From NCBI GenBank assembly GCA_022385805.1, contig MU277685.1, positions 62,001-126,000 on the forward strand: 64,000 nucleotides of DNA, written 5' to 3'. A program made the position numbers and the translations under genes. The notes beneath the pieces are model-generated. The model had not been told where the DNA came from. It did no database searches and worked only from the letters and a program-made list of their open reading frames with translations. Positions within the stretch are counted from its first letter, which is position 1. The number at the start of each line of letters is the position of its first letter. The DNA is from Pilatotrama ljubarskyi. Taxonomy: Eukaryota; Basidiomycota; Agaricomycetes; Polyporales; Polyporaceae. Of this stretch, positions 44,146-55,744 are shown piece after piece.

Positions 44146-46755
44146 ATGGACGCTTCAGGGCTCTCCAGCAGCCGCAACACCTCCACATCCTTCCTCCGTG
44201 TCATCTCGCTCTCCATAGCGTTCTACGAGTACGTGCATACATCGCCTATCACCCTCCACTGCCGTCCTCACCATGTGCTGCTCTCCAGCTACATCCTCAC
44301 GCTTCCCGCAGAATGGCGGTTCTACAGAAGCCAGCGGTCATGGCGCCTCAGCCTCGGCTGCGTCCTCTTCATCGCCATCCGGTCCGTCCTTCTCACTTTC
44401 ACACGTACGCACGCGTCGCAGTCCCTGATCTGCGCGACCGCCTTCCACGCGTCCCTGTAGATATGCCAGCATCGCGGTCCTCATACTCAGCAACGTCGGC
44501 TACTTTGGTGACTTCTTCACCCCCGAGACGTGTGACCACTACTACATGGCCCCTCCCATCTTCAAAGGTGAGCTGCGTCCTGACTGACCGCAGCTATGAG
44601 AGTCTTCGGAACTCGTACATGCGTGGGTACTGAGCTTCCTCCGCTGGTCGAACCGCTGTGCACATAACGAGTGTGTAAGGCGCGGCGCGTCCCCGATGAG
44701 TCCATGCGCACTCGAGGCAGATCACCTCTACCGACGTTGACGTCCCCTGAATCGCCTACTAACGCGCAACACAGTCGTGCAAACCATGGTTTCGCAGATG
44801 ATTCTGGGTATCAGGACGATCAACATTTCTCGTCGCTCGACGTGGGTCACCTGGAGTGTAGTCACAGTGTTCTTCCTATGCACTGCGGTAGGTGGCGCTA
44901 CCGTTCGCTGCGTCGGTGACCGTCTCATCGTCTTCGTACATAGGCGCAGTGGATCCTTAACCTGTGGAATCGAGTCCGTAAGTGCCCATCTATCAACTCG
45001 TGTAGACGACCAGCGGTGCTGACAGTAAAAGCCTTGTTCCATGGTACAGCTGTGCAAGGCCGAGTGAGTCAGAACACACGCACTCCTTCTCACGTGTTTC
45101 CTGACCTCCCGCGCGTTTTTCTCAGCATAACAAGTAGGTCTTCAGGCACTCCTCGTCGTCGACTTGTTCCGACGCACTGACGCTCCACAATAGCTGCACG
45201 GCAGGAAACAAACCGCCCGTTCTGACGGTGTGGTTGTACTACCTCCTCTCGATCGTGTTCGACATCTTCACGCTCGGCGTTTCGAGCATGTACCTTATCA
45301 GCTTCAGTCCGAATTCCGGAAAGTGTGTAGCTTGGTGCACTGCTTCTCGCGTATTGTACAGTGCTGACGCGCTCCTGCTTGGTAGGATGGCTCACCTCAG
45401 GCGAATGTACGCGTGCTGCGTATGCCATATGCGGGGAGACAGGACTGACCGAAATATTTGCTTAGAATGCTGACAGATGGACTCGTCTATTTCGTCGCGC
45501 TGACCGGTACGTCTTGTGAGGTCCCCACATCGTACAGAAGTCACTGATGTATCCACCCCTCATTTTCAGGTGTCAACATCTTCAACCTCATCCTCTACCG
45601 CAGGCCAGATGAAGCCATGCAGGTACGTCTCGGCTCCCACGTTCTGTCCCATGTCTGTTCTCCGTCGACCCCTGGTGACTGACGTGTCCCTTCAACAACC
45701 TGTCGTCGCCGTCTCCGCTGCGGCTCTGCAGTCGTCAGGGTGTGCACAATTTCTCCCTGTCTATCTGCGATCGCGAGCTGACGTGTGTCCATGTGTGCGT
45801 GCCTGATTGCGGTTTTGCGTTTCTGCCGTTCTGCGTTGTCGTGTTGTGGCGTTTGATTCGGCGGCGGGTTCGCAGCGTCTCGCTCGGATATGCCCTGACG
45901 TGGATCATGAGCCAGCGCATCCTCATCCATCTCCGCGGTACGTTCCACGCCCTAGAGCCCGCCCATGCGCCCCGGCCGACGAACATGTATACATACTGAC
46001 GCCTACACTTCTGCGGCTTCCTGACAGACGCAGCGGCGGCGCACAACCGCACGATCACGACCCAAATCGTCGTCTCCCGCGCGCTCCCCTCCGCGCACTC
46101 CGTCGCCGCCGCCATGCGCTCCCAGTACGACCGCGACCGTGGTACCAAGGGCCGCGAGCGGCACCTCGACCTTCCTCCGCAGCATACGGCGCTCACGTCC
46201 GGTTTTGATGTGGACTGGAGCTGGATGTCCAGCGAGCGGCGCACGCAGACAGGCGGGGGTACAGGTGGAGGCGGGGGATATGAGGGGGACGTGGAGAGGT
46301 CTGCGGGCACTGGGACGCGGAGTTGTGGGTCGCGGTGTACGTGCGATTGTGGGTGGGGGTCTTGCTCTGGTTCTGGCTTCGCTTCTGGCTCGGGGACGAG
46401 GACAGGCACGGGCTCAGCGTCGTCAGGCGTGGGTCCAGTAGCGAGCGCGACGCTCGGCCCGTCCAGCAGCCGTCGAGGGCGAACGCGATCTCGTGCGTTT
46501 GCACCTGAAGATGGAGACCTTGAGTTCGACGAGAAAGGGATGGAGGAGATGGAAGAAGAGGGGGAGGCACCAGAGGTGCGCGTGCAGATCGAGGAGACGG
46601 TGACGGTGGAGCTGGAGCTGGAGTATGACCCAGAGGCTTTCGAGAAGGAATCGTATCGCACGCCGAGGGTGCTTTGGGAGGTGCGCCCTGCAATCGGGAC
46701 CAAGACGAGTGGGCAGAAGGGCGGAGGGGGAGGGGGAGGAGATGCGGGGACCTGA
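44146..46755 (+). CDS. DUF6533-type multi-pass membrane protein with long acidic tail
   Basis: Second member of the basidiomycete DUF6533 group in the window. Exons start 44146-44228 and 44289-44365, then several more to a stop at 46755. The signature across the first splice is FYEYILTLPAEWRFYRSQRSW (usual xYDYxLTxxxEVxxxW). It is followed by LSLGCVLFIAIRYASIAVLILSNVGYF, CDHYYMAPPIFKVVQTMVSQMILGIRTINISRRS, VVTVFFLCTA, VLTVWLYYLLSIVFDIFTLGVSSMYLI, DGLVYFVALTGVNIFNLILYRRPDEAM and SLGYALTWIMSQRILIHLRDA: seven hydrophobic segments. Two separate 8-nt microexons, 45126-45133 (GRHNNC junction) and 45732-45739 (QSSG junction), are needed to hold the frame. The cytosolic C-terminus is about 220 residues with Gly-rich (TGGGTGGGGGYEG), Ser/Gly and Glu-rich (MEEMEEEGEAPE) parts. 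Function unknown. It differs enough from the gene at 7240 that recent tandem duplication is unlikely. Confidence 0.82.
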
Positions 46756-47509
46756 AGGTGAACCTGGTAAGCTCTCCCCTGTGGAAGCGTTGACATGCCA
46801 AGGGGGCTTGCTGACAGCTCAAGTACAGAGTTCCCCGCCGACTGGTTATCGTTATTCTCCTTGCATTTCCGCTTCCTGTCTCCTGGCCTGCGCTGCCCTC
46901 TCGTCTTCTATCCTCTCACGCCTCGTTCCGACTCGCCACGACCCCTCGACGCAGCCACTCGTATCCGCTCTCCGTCGCCTTGCTCTCGTCCTCCTCTCAG
47001 TGCTTTCCTTGTGGCTCCACTACCCACCATCTACGATGTGCAGTGTACATCCGTCGTATCCCGCCCCTGCTGTGTCCTATGCTCGCCCAGCCTCACGCTT
47101 ACCTCCACCACCCCTACTACTATAGAGCGCGCTACGACTAATCTTGTGTGTACTATACGTACCTTACGTCCTCTACCCTCCTCTGTCCTTGCGCCCTCCC
47201 GATGATATCGCCGTATGATTCTACTGTAATGTGTACATCAGTGTTAGCCTGTGCTGTGCGCTTGGTTTATACGTTCTTGGCTTGTAGCTAGGTCGTAGTG
47301 TCGCTCGTGTGTGCATATGTAGGTATATATTGTCCCGGGCTCAACAATTGTGAATACTAGGCTCCATCATCGTCGTGAGATGGCGGGATATGGCCCTCGC
47401 GTAGCACGGTCGAAATGACTGAAGTCGGTATGCGGATCCGCCTTGGTATCAATAAGTCACTACACCATCCAGCCTCTACGTACAAACCATCCAAAGTCGC
47501 ATCTGAGCA
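46756..47509. other. convergent spacer
   Basis: 3' flanks of the DUF6533-type gene and SEC5. CT-rich, with no recognised gene, RNA or repeat. Confidence 0.4.
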
Positions 47510-50500
47510 TCACCCTCCCCTAGGCTCCTTCACCTCCCTCCTCCTATCCCTCTCCTTCCGCTCCCTGTCTCTCGCCTCACCTGCGCTCCCTCCCGATCCT
47601 CCTCCACCCGCTCCCGCTCCCGCCCCAGCTCTGCTCTTCTCCTTCGACCGGTCCTTCGTCTGGCGGAAGCACAAGAACTCGATGCCGGTCGCGCGGCGCG
47701 CGTCCGCGAGCGTCTTCTTCACGCCGTCGAGGTGCGCCTGCAGGTTTTCGTCCCCGGGGCGCTTCGCGTACGCCTGCGAGATCTTCGTGTAGAGCTCCGA
47801 GAGCGTCTGGTCCGCCGAGGGCGTGACGTAGCGCGAGAGCGTCTGGTGCATGAACTCGATCTCGAGCGTCGCCTGTACACAGGGTGCGATGTTAGTCGGG
47901 TAAAGGGGGGAAAGGGAGAGGGGAAGGTAGGTGGGAGGGACGTACCCGGAGCATGCCGCCCATGCCGAACCGCTTGACCTGGCGGAAGCAGCGGAGGGCT
48001 TCTTCGGCGACGTCCTCGACGAGCGCGTTCAGCGTGCGCTCGAGGAGCGGCGCGGCCGCCGCGCTTACTTGCGCGTGGATGCCGACGAGGAACATGAGCG
48101 TCTCGTACACGTATGGTCGAATCTCTGGCGATAAGCGATGCGTCAGAATGTCAGGGACCAGGGGTGCGGCAGGAGGAACGAACGGACCCTTGGGTTGCGG
48201 CGTCTCGTACCAATCCATGTGGGGATCGAGAATGCCATTCCGCACGATCGAGGTGAGTGCGCCGGACTTGGGCTTGAAGTAGCTCTCGAAAAGCGTCTTA
48301 TCCAGCTCTTGTACGACCGTCATCAGGGTCTGCCGATGGTGGATGCAGCTCAATAGGCGGAGTGGAAACGAATGTGACGAGAAACGCACTTTCCGGTCAT
48401 CGGCGAGGGAGGTGTTGAAGGCCGCCTCGAGCTCGGTGATCATGCTCGGGATGAGAACGCGCATCAGATGACCGAAGTTCGAGACGACCAAGAGGATTCG
48501 GGTATCCTGCATGCCAGCCGATCAGCGGATGATTTGAAGACACTGTCATGAAGGCTACACACAGCGTCTTCGACCTTGACCAGCTCTAACGGGTTCGTCC
48601 CTGGCACAACTGTCGACGTCGGAGGCAAGGACTTGACTCCATTTGCCGTCGGAGACTCGTCTGATGCAAGATGTACCATCCCGTCAAGAAAGGCGTATAG
48701 AGAATCTAGGAACGCCTTCGTAATCTTCGCAACGAACTCGGTCGGAATTGAGTTCTGCTTGGTTGGTCGTGATGATGAAGACGCAGACGAAGACAGGTCG
48801 ACACCTCCGGCGATTTTGAACGCGCATGTCGTGATGTGCTTCTCGAAGGTGCGCATCTGGGAGAGATACAGAGTCGTGTATGGATCGACCGTTGACCCGA
48901 CCCACGTCTCGAGATGATAGAATATATTCGCGTCTTTACGAATGTCAGCACATGATTGAGGCATGTGAGAAACAATATCACGGACCTCGCAACCAAGCGT
49001 TCACAAGAATATCTGAGAATTTCCACCGAGCGCTCTCAAGGAGGCTCTTCAAGCTTGATGTCGCCTCGCCGGAAATTTCCATGCCAGTCACGTCGTTCAC
49101 GCTGTCCTGTATCTCGCCCAAAATCTTCATGAGATGATGAGCTGTCGTGAGCGAATTGGAGCTCTTCGGGAAGAGGGGAGGGGTAGTATCCCTTCCTGGA
49201 GACATGACGGCCATGTCGGAGAAGAGGAAGAACTCGGAGAGCAAGGAGATGTACAGCTTGATGACGTCCAGTGCCATCGTTCTGCACTGAGTGGGACTGC
49301 GGCGGGACGAGCTCCCCGCGTTCTGCAGTACACTTAGATCAAGTTGACTCGGAAGAAAGCGCAGAGACTCACCTTTCGGTACCGTCCATCCATGAAAGCC
49401 TTTGAGATTCGCCAGAAATTGGGGAGTGGCGTTAGCATGGCCTCGGATACGTTCTTGACCATAGCTTCAATTGCTTCCCAGATCTCATAACCGCCAGATT
49501 GTGCTGCACATAGCACACGTTAACACGGTGCGATCGAGCAATGGAGGCACGTGTACCTATCACGACCTCCGGCTGCTTCATCTCGAGAGCCTGGACGCAG
49601 GCCTGCAGCTGCGAAGCAAGCTCGCGGTTCAGGGGACCATTGTCGGGACTAGTAAGAGTGGCTTTGTCCACCAATGCTATGACCGACCGTTCAGATTAGG
49701 CGACAACGCCGGCACAATAAACCCAGACCTTGGATGGTTTTGACCGCTGCCCCGTATGCATCTCTCATATTCTGAACGATATGTTTGTGCTGGGCATCGA
49801 AGTATGTCCAAGCAGGATCATCCGAAATGTTGAACTCATACAAGATCCTAGATGCGCGGTCACTTCAAAGCAAGGAAGGTATGGCGATGTCACAACAACA
49901 CTCACTCGATCGTCTTTTCTTGCTCTTCCACGCTTCGAGTGGGCTCTTGCAATTTGGCCAGGAGCTCGTTCCGCATCTGCCCCATGACCTTCTCCACCGT
50001 CGCCCATACCTTGTCCAGTATCCGTTTCTGCTGCTGCTGAGCGCTCCCAGATGATTGCCCATCTTTCGTTGTGCCGATCGGCAGCAGCTGATTCGGACGA
50101 GTCTCGAGGAGGAGCTTGCCTTTCTTGTAATCACGCATCGCCGCCTCATATCGACCCTGGAAATACGGGACACGCATTACAGCGCGCTTCTAACGCACAC
50201 TGCTAATGAACCTACCGCTTCGATACATTCGACTAAGGAACTCGGCAAGTTGAAGAAGAACTTGGACCGTTCGAATACGCCGAGCGTCGTACGCAACTTC
50301 TGCGCCTTCATAGCGTTCTCAAGCACCGGGAGGAAAACTTGGTCCGCCTTTTGCGCGGCAGCTGGACATGCTGTGTCAGTCTCCAATGTTGTCTCGTTCA
50401 TTTCCTCCTACCTTTGAGATGGTCTTTGAGCGGCTTCGAAGCAAAGTCCGTCTGCTCTGCCAGGATTCCTTCCTTCATCTCGGCATACAATGCTTTATGG

Positions 50501-51129
50501 CCGTAAATCAGCGTCAGCAAGCTTTCCTCAATTCACCAGTGAAGATGCGACTATGCCACCGCACCGTCTGTGGACGCCTTGACGGCGACGAATCTGTCAA
50601 AGTTCTCCTCGACGAGGACCCGGATAGCCTCTGAACGGGAATCTAACGATGCACGCAGGTGTGCGATACCCGCTGAAAGGTCCTGATATGTGGCATTCGG
50701 GTGCACGACGGATAGAAATGTCTTGGGGTTGAATGACTTGGAGGTGATGAGAACAGCAGCCTCTGAAGCAGATATATTGAGCGGCTGGAGAGCAAAGCTA
50801 TGTACACGACCACTGACTGGTTTCCGCATCCATGTCCCGCAAGCTATGTTACAATGTTAATATATGCATTGCACGTACTCCGGGCATCTTGCGTACTCAA
50901 TAGTGGCTCCCAATCCCAGAGGATCCGTGTCGTTCTCGGCTGGTCCGGTCAAGCCAGGTACAGCACTGTCTGCGTCCTGCTCCACTTCCTCCCACCGTCT
51001 ACCGCATAGGGCGTGAGTCGACGTTACGAGTAGTGTATGAGGCAAATTGAGGTACGTTGCCGATACAGATGAGAGCTTGTATGCTTTCAGAAGGGTATCA
51101 TCGTCGATGTCGACATTGAGCCGCCCCAT
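47510..51129 (-). CDS. SEC5: exocyst complex subunit Sec5
   Basis: Subunit of the octameric exocyst, tethering secretory vesicles to the plasma membrane at hyphal tips and septa. The start at 51129 gives [21 protein letters not shown]. Successive exons then read [172 protein letters not shown] and [37 protein letters not shown]. The middle block is the conserved 'FLSxxHxxAtyxDLxxGxxxL ... LVexNFDRFV' and 'fFFNLPxxLxecIexGryxxAvrDYkkGk' seen in fungal Sec5. The C-terminal helical rods end [15 protein letters not shown] and a low-complexity Gly/Arg/Glu tail. At least twelve short introns; about 900 residues. Exact junctions of the shortest exons were not all resolved. Confidence 0.9.
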
Positions 51130-52104
51130 GGCTTCGAAGCTCGGTACCGCAGTCCAAATCAGAGTCTGTACAGCTGCTGCTTATAGTCCGTCGAGGAAGT
51201 GCCGCGAACCAGAAAGAGAACACAAGCAAGGCAAGCGCAAGCGTTTGGTTGCTTCAGCCACAGCACTTCAAGGGGTGGAGAAGACCCCGGTCACTCCGTT
51301 CATCATTGAGCGCTACAGTAACTGGATGATCGATGCGACACGTGTATATTGAACGCCCGCCGGCTGGTTCCGCACGACGCCCCCTGCCGAGGCGGAAGTC
51401 GTACTTACATATCCATCCATGCGTCTGCCAGTGCTAGGCTAGCATAGTCGCGAGAGCATGCCTATCTAGCCAGGAATTCGGCGGTCTTCACTTGATGGAT
51501 TATGCTGCCGCACGGTACGTTGTGGGCAGCTTTGCTCCAAGTCCATGCTGCTGAAGGCTCCACGTCAGATCTGTTGCTCAAATCTATGTGTATACGGTAT
51601 GTTCGTTGTGCGCCAGAGGCATCATGTAACACCGGTAACCTCCCCGGTTCTATGTAGGTGCCGCCCCAGGCAAGAATTCCTCCGAGTGATGTCCAGAGTA
51701 TGCCGTAGAGACCCCCTCGGATCCGGAGCTCGGAGTTCTCATCAAAGCGCGCGGCATGAACACATCAACATGTTTCGGGGCTCGCACCCCGCGCCGCATG
51801 GAACTTTGCTCTGTCTTGCGCATGTGATGAGGTTACACTTCACGTTGCCCGCGCGCCTCGCGGTCAGTGCCATGTCATCACTGGTCTGCAGCAGCGGTGT
51901 TCCAACCAGAACGCGCTTGAATTCCTGGTGCCTATGCACCCATGACGCTATGCGCAGCGAGTAACTTCCTTGCGTTCCGAACGGCATCGCGGACCTGTCA
52001 TGAGGGGAGTCCCACCGTATAAGACTGTTCTCGTGTGGACTCTGGGTGGTTGGAGTCAAGCTCCTCCTAGTCTTCTCGCTCCTTGGATACGCTCACAATC
52101 CATC
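51130..52104. other. divergent spacer between SEC5 and the thaumatin-like gene
   Basis: 975 bases with no supported gene. A TATAAG box at about 52018-52023, roughly 85 bases before the thaumatin-like start, is the likely core promoter of that gene. Confidence 0.4.
52018..52023 (+). promoter_or_regulatory. TATA-like box of the thaumatin-like gene
   Basis: TATAAG in the context GTATAAGA, about 85 bases upstream of the start codon at 52105. Confidence 0.4.
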
Positions 52105-53353
52105 ATGAGGACGTCTTCGGTACTCATTAGTTTGGCCTTCGTCGCTCTCGCCTCTGCAAGGACATTCACAGTAGTCAACTCGTGCTCTTACACCGTCTGG
52201 TATGCTTCCTGCCATGATTCCCTCAATTTTTACTCAAAAAATGTGATAGGCCTGCGGTATGCATCATGTTTGCAGATCGATGGTCTATCCGCAACGAACC
52301 GTGATTACGCAGATTTTCACCGACTTAACGCTCGGAAGCTCGACCCCGGATCAGCCTACAGGGTGAGGTCAGCATTTTCACTGCAGCTCGTTCATGACTG
52401 ACACTAGCATCCCTCTGCAGTTGGGAGCAGGAGCCGAAGGAGGTCGTTACTTTCTCTGTCCCGAACGATTGGACGGGCGGCCGTATCTGGGTATAATCAC
52501 TGTGTCTCGTTCTCGACCTTCACCACTGACGCACTTAAACTGTCAGGGTCGCCGTGACTGTAACTTTAGCGTCACTGACGGCCCTAGCTCCTGCCTAACC
52601 GGGGGTTGCAACGGTGGGCTGGAGTGTGACCCACATACGGGAACGGTCGGTCTCTTGCGACGACGCAGTGGAACGCACTTAACTTGGGAACATCAGCCTG
52701 TGGCCCCTGTTACCGTGGCGGAATTCGCTCTTGGCGCGAGCGGCAGTATCGATGTATTCGATGGTACGCAGCTTCCGGCGGTCACCGTTGAGGTTCTCTG
52801 ATGTTTGCATTTCACGGCAGTATCGCTCGTGGACGGATTCAACATTCCCATCCGCGTACAGACCAACAAGGGCTGCGCTGTCGTCAGTTGCCCGGTTGAT
52901 CTGAACCCCAACTGTGAGTGGCTCTGCACGTTTGCGTGCTCCGATCGAGACTGAAAGGTAGTGTAGGCCCAGCCGCACTCGCCGGTCCCTTCGACTCCAG
53001 CGGCAAAGTGGCGGGATGTAAGAGCGCTTGTGCCGCCGGGCTGGGCGATCCTGGTTCGTAACTCTTGTCCTAAGACCCTCGTTTCCTTGGTTTGACCGAG
53101 CGGGGACTTCAGCCAACAGCCCGAACTGCTGCACGGGAACTCATAGCACTCCGTCCACATGCCCGGCTTCCGGAGTTCAATTTTATTCCTACTTCAGTAT
53201 GTGTAGCTTCAGATTCCGATACAACTTACTAACAGCGCTTCCGCAGAGGGGAACTGCCCTACTGCTATGGCCTTCGTTTATGATCAGAGTACCGCACCTC
53301 TGTCTTGCCCGTCCACTCTTCAGAGCGACTACACGATCACCTTCTGTCCCTGA
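52105..53353 (+). CDS. secreted thaumatin-like protein
   Basis: Extracellular/cell-wall thaumatin-like protein. Fungal members have beta-1,3-glucanase or glucan-binding activity and are tied to fruiting-body and cell-wall remodelling. Exon 1 52105-52199 carries a signal peptide (MRTSSVLISLAFVALASA) then RTFTVVNSCSYTVW. A 7-nt microexon 52250-52256 supplies the WPA of the family's YTVWPAIFT motif. The next exon from 52313 reads IFTDLTLGSSTPDQPTGWEQE. Further exons give VTFSVPNDWTGGRIWGRRDCNF (the thaumatin GRxWGRxxC core), CLTGGCNGGLECDPHTGT, PVTVAEFALG, DVSLVDGFNIPIRV, GCAVVSCPVDLNPNCPA, NSPNCCTGTHSTPSTCPASGVQFYSYFKGNCPTAMAFVYDQ and TLQSDYTITFCP. The 16-cysteine pattern and REDDD-cleft elements (R in GRRDC, D in SIDVFD and in LVDGFN) are present. 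The stop is at 53351-53353; about 265 residues. All introns are GT/AG. Confidence 0.93.
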
Positions 53354-53814
53354 ACTCAATAAGCATGGCATGTACACGCCGTTGCCATTGTGCATTATCA
53401 GTTGCTCACAACCAGACGTGCTCCCGCAAAATATGAGATGATGCTTGCCAGTGCGTGTATCACTCCAGACTAACGCAAGGCAGACCCACCGCAGAAAAGG
53501 TTTAGTATTTTCCACAATCCCTATGAGGAGAGACCGAGCTTCGCTGCTCCCCCAATAATTGGTACATAAACGGTAGCTTTTGTATCACCCACTATTGAGC
53601 TGAGCCTGGAACGCAGCGTTCGTTCTAGGAGCAAGCCCGAGGTCGGTCTTCGACCGCGACCGACCGTCGCATATACACATCTTGCTTAGCATGAGGCGTG
53701 GGAGTTTCACTGCTTATAATAAAGTTTGGTAGTGGTGTGATAGAGCGCTGCGCCCGCGGCTGTGATCCCTCAGCGTCCCATTCTCTCTGACCGTCGCCCA
53801 CTCTGCCAGCTGCA
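53354..53814. other. spacer, promoter of the fatty-acid hydroxylase gene
   Basis: No supported gene. TTATAATAAA near 53714-53723, about 95 bases before the next start codon, may be its TATA element. Confidence 0.4.
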
Positions 53815-55203
53815 ATGTCTAAGAGAATCCGCATCTTCACCGAGGAGGACGTCTCCAAGCACGCTTCATCCTCCAGTTGCTGGGTTACCCGCAACGGCAA
53901 GGTCTACGATGTCACACGCTTCCTCGCAGACCATCCAGGAGGTGACGACCTCATCCTAAATCATGCCGGCAAGGATATTGGTGCAATCATGAAGGACCCG
54001 GCCGAGCATGAGCACTCGGACTCAGCGTACGACATGCTCGAGGAGTTCATGATTGGCAGAGTGGGTGTTGGCGAGAACATCGTCAGCGACGGTACGTTTT
54101 TCGTCTCCGAGCGCTCTGAGCGGATGCTTAGTTACGCATTCAGACTGGGAGGCGACGGACGACTTTGAGCCGGAGGAGACGGATCTGTCTGCAGACTACG
54201 AGAAGAACCAGTTCCTCGACCTCCGAAGGCCGCTGTTCTTGCAAGTTTGGGAGGCGAACTTCACGAAGTCCTACTACCTGCAGCAAGTGCACCAGCCTCG
54301 GCATCTCGTCGAGTCTCCTCGCTTGTTCGGGCCATGGTACCTCGAGGTAAGCAACACTCTGCTTTGTGATATGCGCATACACCGAACATGTTTTTGCGCA
54401 GATGCTCACGCGTACGGCGTGGTATGTCGTGCCAACCATTTGGCTCCCGATTGCGGGGTATCTCTTCGTCCGCTCCTTGGTCCAGTTCTCCATTGGATCG
54501 TACTCCCTCCCCCCCTTCACTGTCGACCCCGCCGCACCGCTCAGGGCCATGCTCGCTGGCCGCATCGTCCCCGCAGCATTCGCGAAGACGTTGCCATGCT
54601 TCTTCTTTGGCAACCTGGTGTGGACTATCCTGGAATACATCTTCCACCGCTTCTTATTCCACATCGACGCGTTACTTCCGGACCACCCTGCGGCGCTGAC
54701 GGTCCATTTCCTCATGCACGGCATCCATCATTACCTGCCTATGGACAGGTCGGTCCTGCTGCATATACAGATGTCACCACTTGCGCTAACATCATCCAGG
54801 TTGAGATTGGTCATGCCTCCTGTCATGTTCTCATTCCTGTCCTATCCGATGACGAGGCTGGCGCATCTCCTGTTCCCGCCTGCCATGGCGAATGGTGTTA
54901 TTGCCGGCGCTTTCGTGTTCTGTGAGTCCAATCTTGGGTTGCTTGTAGGGTCATGACCACTCACTGCAAACATCGGTAGACGTCCTCTACGACTGCATGC
55001 ATTACGCGTAAGTTGCTCCGCTGCTTCTTCACGGCGATGTGTGCTCACGATGTTTTACCAGCCTTCACCACACGAAGCTCCCTACGTACGTCCGCGAGAT
55101 GAAGAAGTACCATCTTGCGCACCACTACAAGAACTTCGAGCTCGGCTTCGGAGTCACGAGCAAGATTTGGGACTACGTCTTCAACACCGTCCTGCCTGTG
55201 TAA
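53815..55203 (+). CDS. SCS7: ceramide very-long-chain fatty acid 2-hydroxylase
   Basis: Adds the 2-hydroxyl to ceramide acyl chains in the ER, using electrons delivered to its own cytochrome b5 domain. Six exons: 53815-54091, 54144-54346, 54402-54748, 54800-54921, 54980-55007 and 55062-55203. They total 1119 bases and 372 residues, matching yeast Scs7 (384). Residues 1-85 are a cytochrome b5 domain: DVSKHASSSSCWVTRNGKVYDVTRFLADHPGGDDLILNHAG, with the heme HPGG motif and second His in EHSDSA. Then comes the characteristic linker (DLRRPLFLQVWEANFTKSYYLQQVHQPRHL) and TM segments WYVVPTIWLPIAGYLFVRSLVQF and FFFGNLVWTILEYIF. The di-iron His boxes are HRFLFHID, MHGIHHYLPMD, and, in the last exons, MHYALHHT and HLAHHYKNFELGFG. 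It supports membrane sphingolipid maturation, and its neighbours are unrelated. Confidence 0.96.
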
Positions 55204-55744
55204 GGGCTTAGAGGAACGCCGTTTAGCTCACCCATTGCTCTCAAAAGCCACGTCTACACCCGTATAATCTTGGTAGTCGGGTTGTTCCTATAATACTGGG
55301 TATGCCGCTCCCTAATGACGTCCCTCCGGTGTTGGAACTTCGGCTCGCTTCACGTCCTCCTATCTCTGCCTCTCCTCCCCTTATGAGCATGGGCGTATGC
55401 TGCAGTCTAGAAAATGTCATTTTATACCCCGGGATCTGTTTCTAACTCCTGGATCTTGGTGCGGCGAGATGAACAGGCTGTCAAACCAGCGAACGAATGA
55501 GACACTCGACTTATCAGCATAGATACCACTTAGGCGCCCATGGTACCATGGGCGCTTCATGCCTACAGCGTTGTGCGGCCAGATCTGCACAGTGAGCCGC
55601 ACGGCGCACACGACCCCACTACGACACTCTCGGGCACGACTCAGTCATTTCGAACCCCTACGGATAAAAGGCGTTGACCTTGTGTTCTCCTGATATTCTC
55701 GCCGATCGCCTCTGCACTCAGATCCTCGACCAGCTCTCGGGTGG
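55204..55744. other. spacer containing a perfect palindrome
   Basis: Holds the 22-bp palindrome at 55534-55555 and the promoter of the acid phosphatase gene. No gene seen. Confidence 0.4.
55534..55555. repeat. perfect 22-bp palindrome
   Basis: GCGCCCATGGT followed by its exact reverse complement ACCATGGGCGC, with no spacer, about 190 bases upstream of the acid phosphatase start. A palindrome this long is unlikely by chance at one site. It could be a dimeric transcription-factor site or a cruciform, or simply coincidence. Confidence 0.75.

Noticed and set aside
7240..46755. The two DUF6533 genes as a recent tandem duplicate
   Set aside because: They share only family-level motifs, differ in exon structure and tails, and are 37 kb apart.
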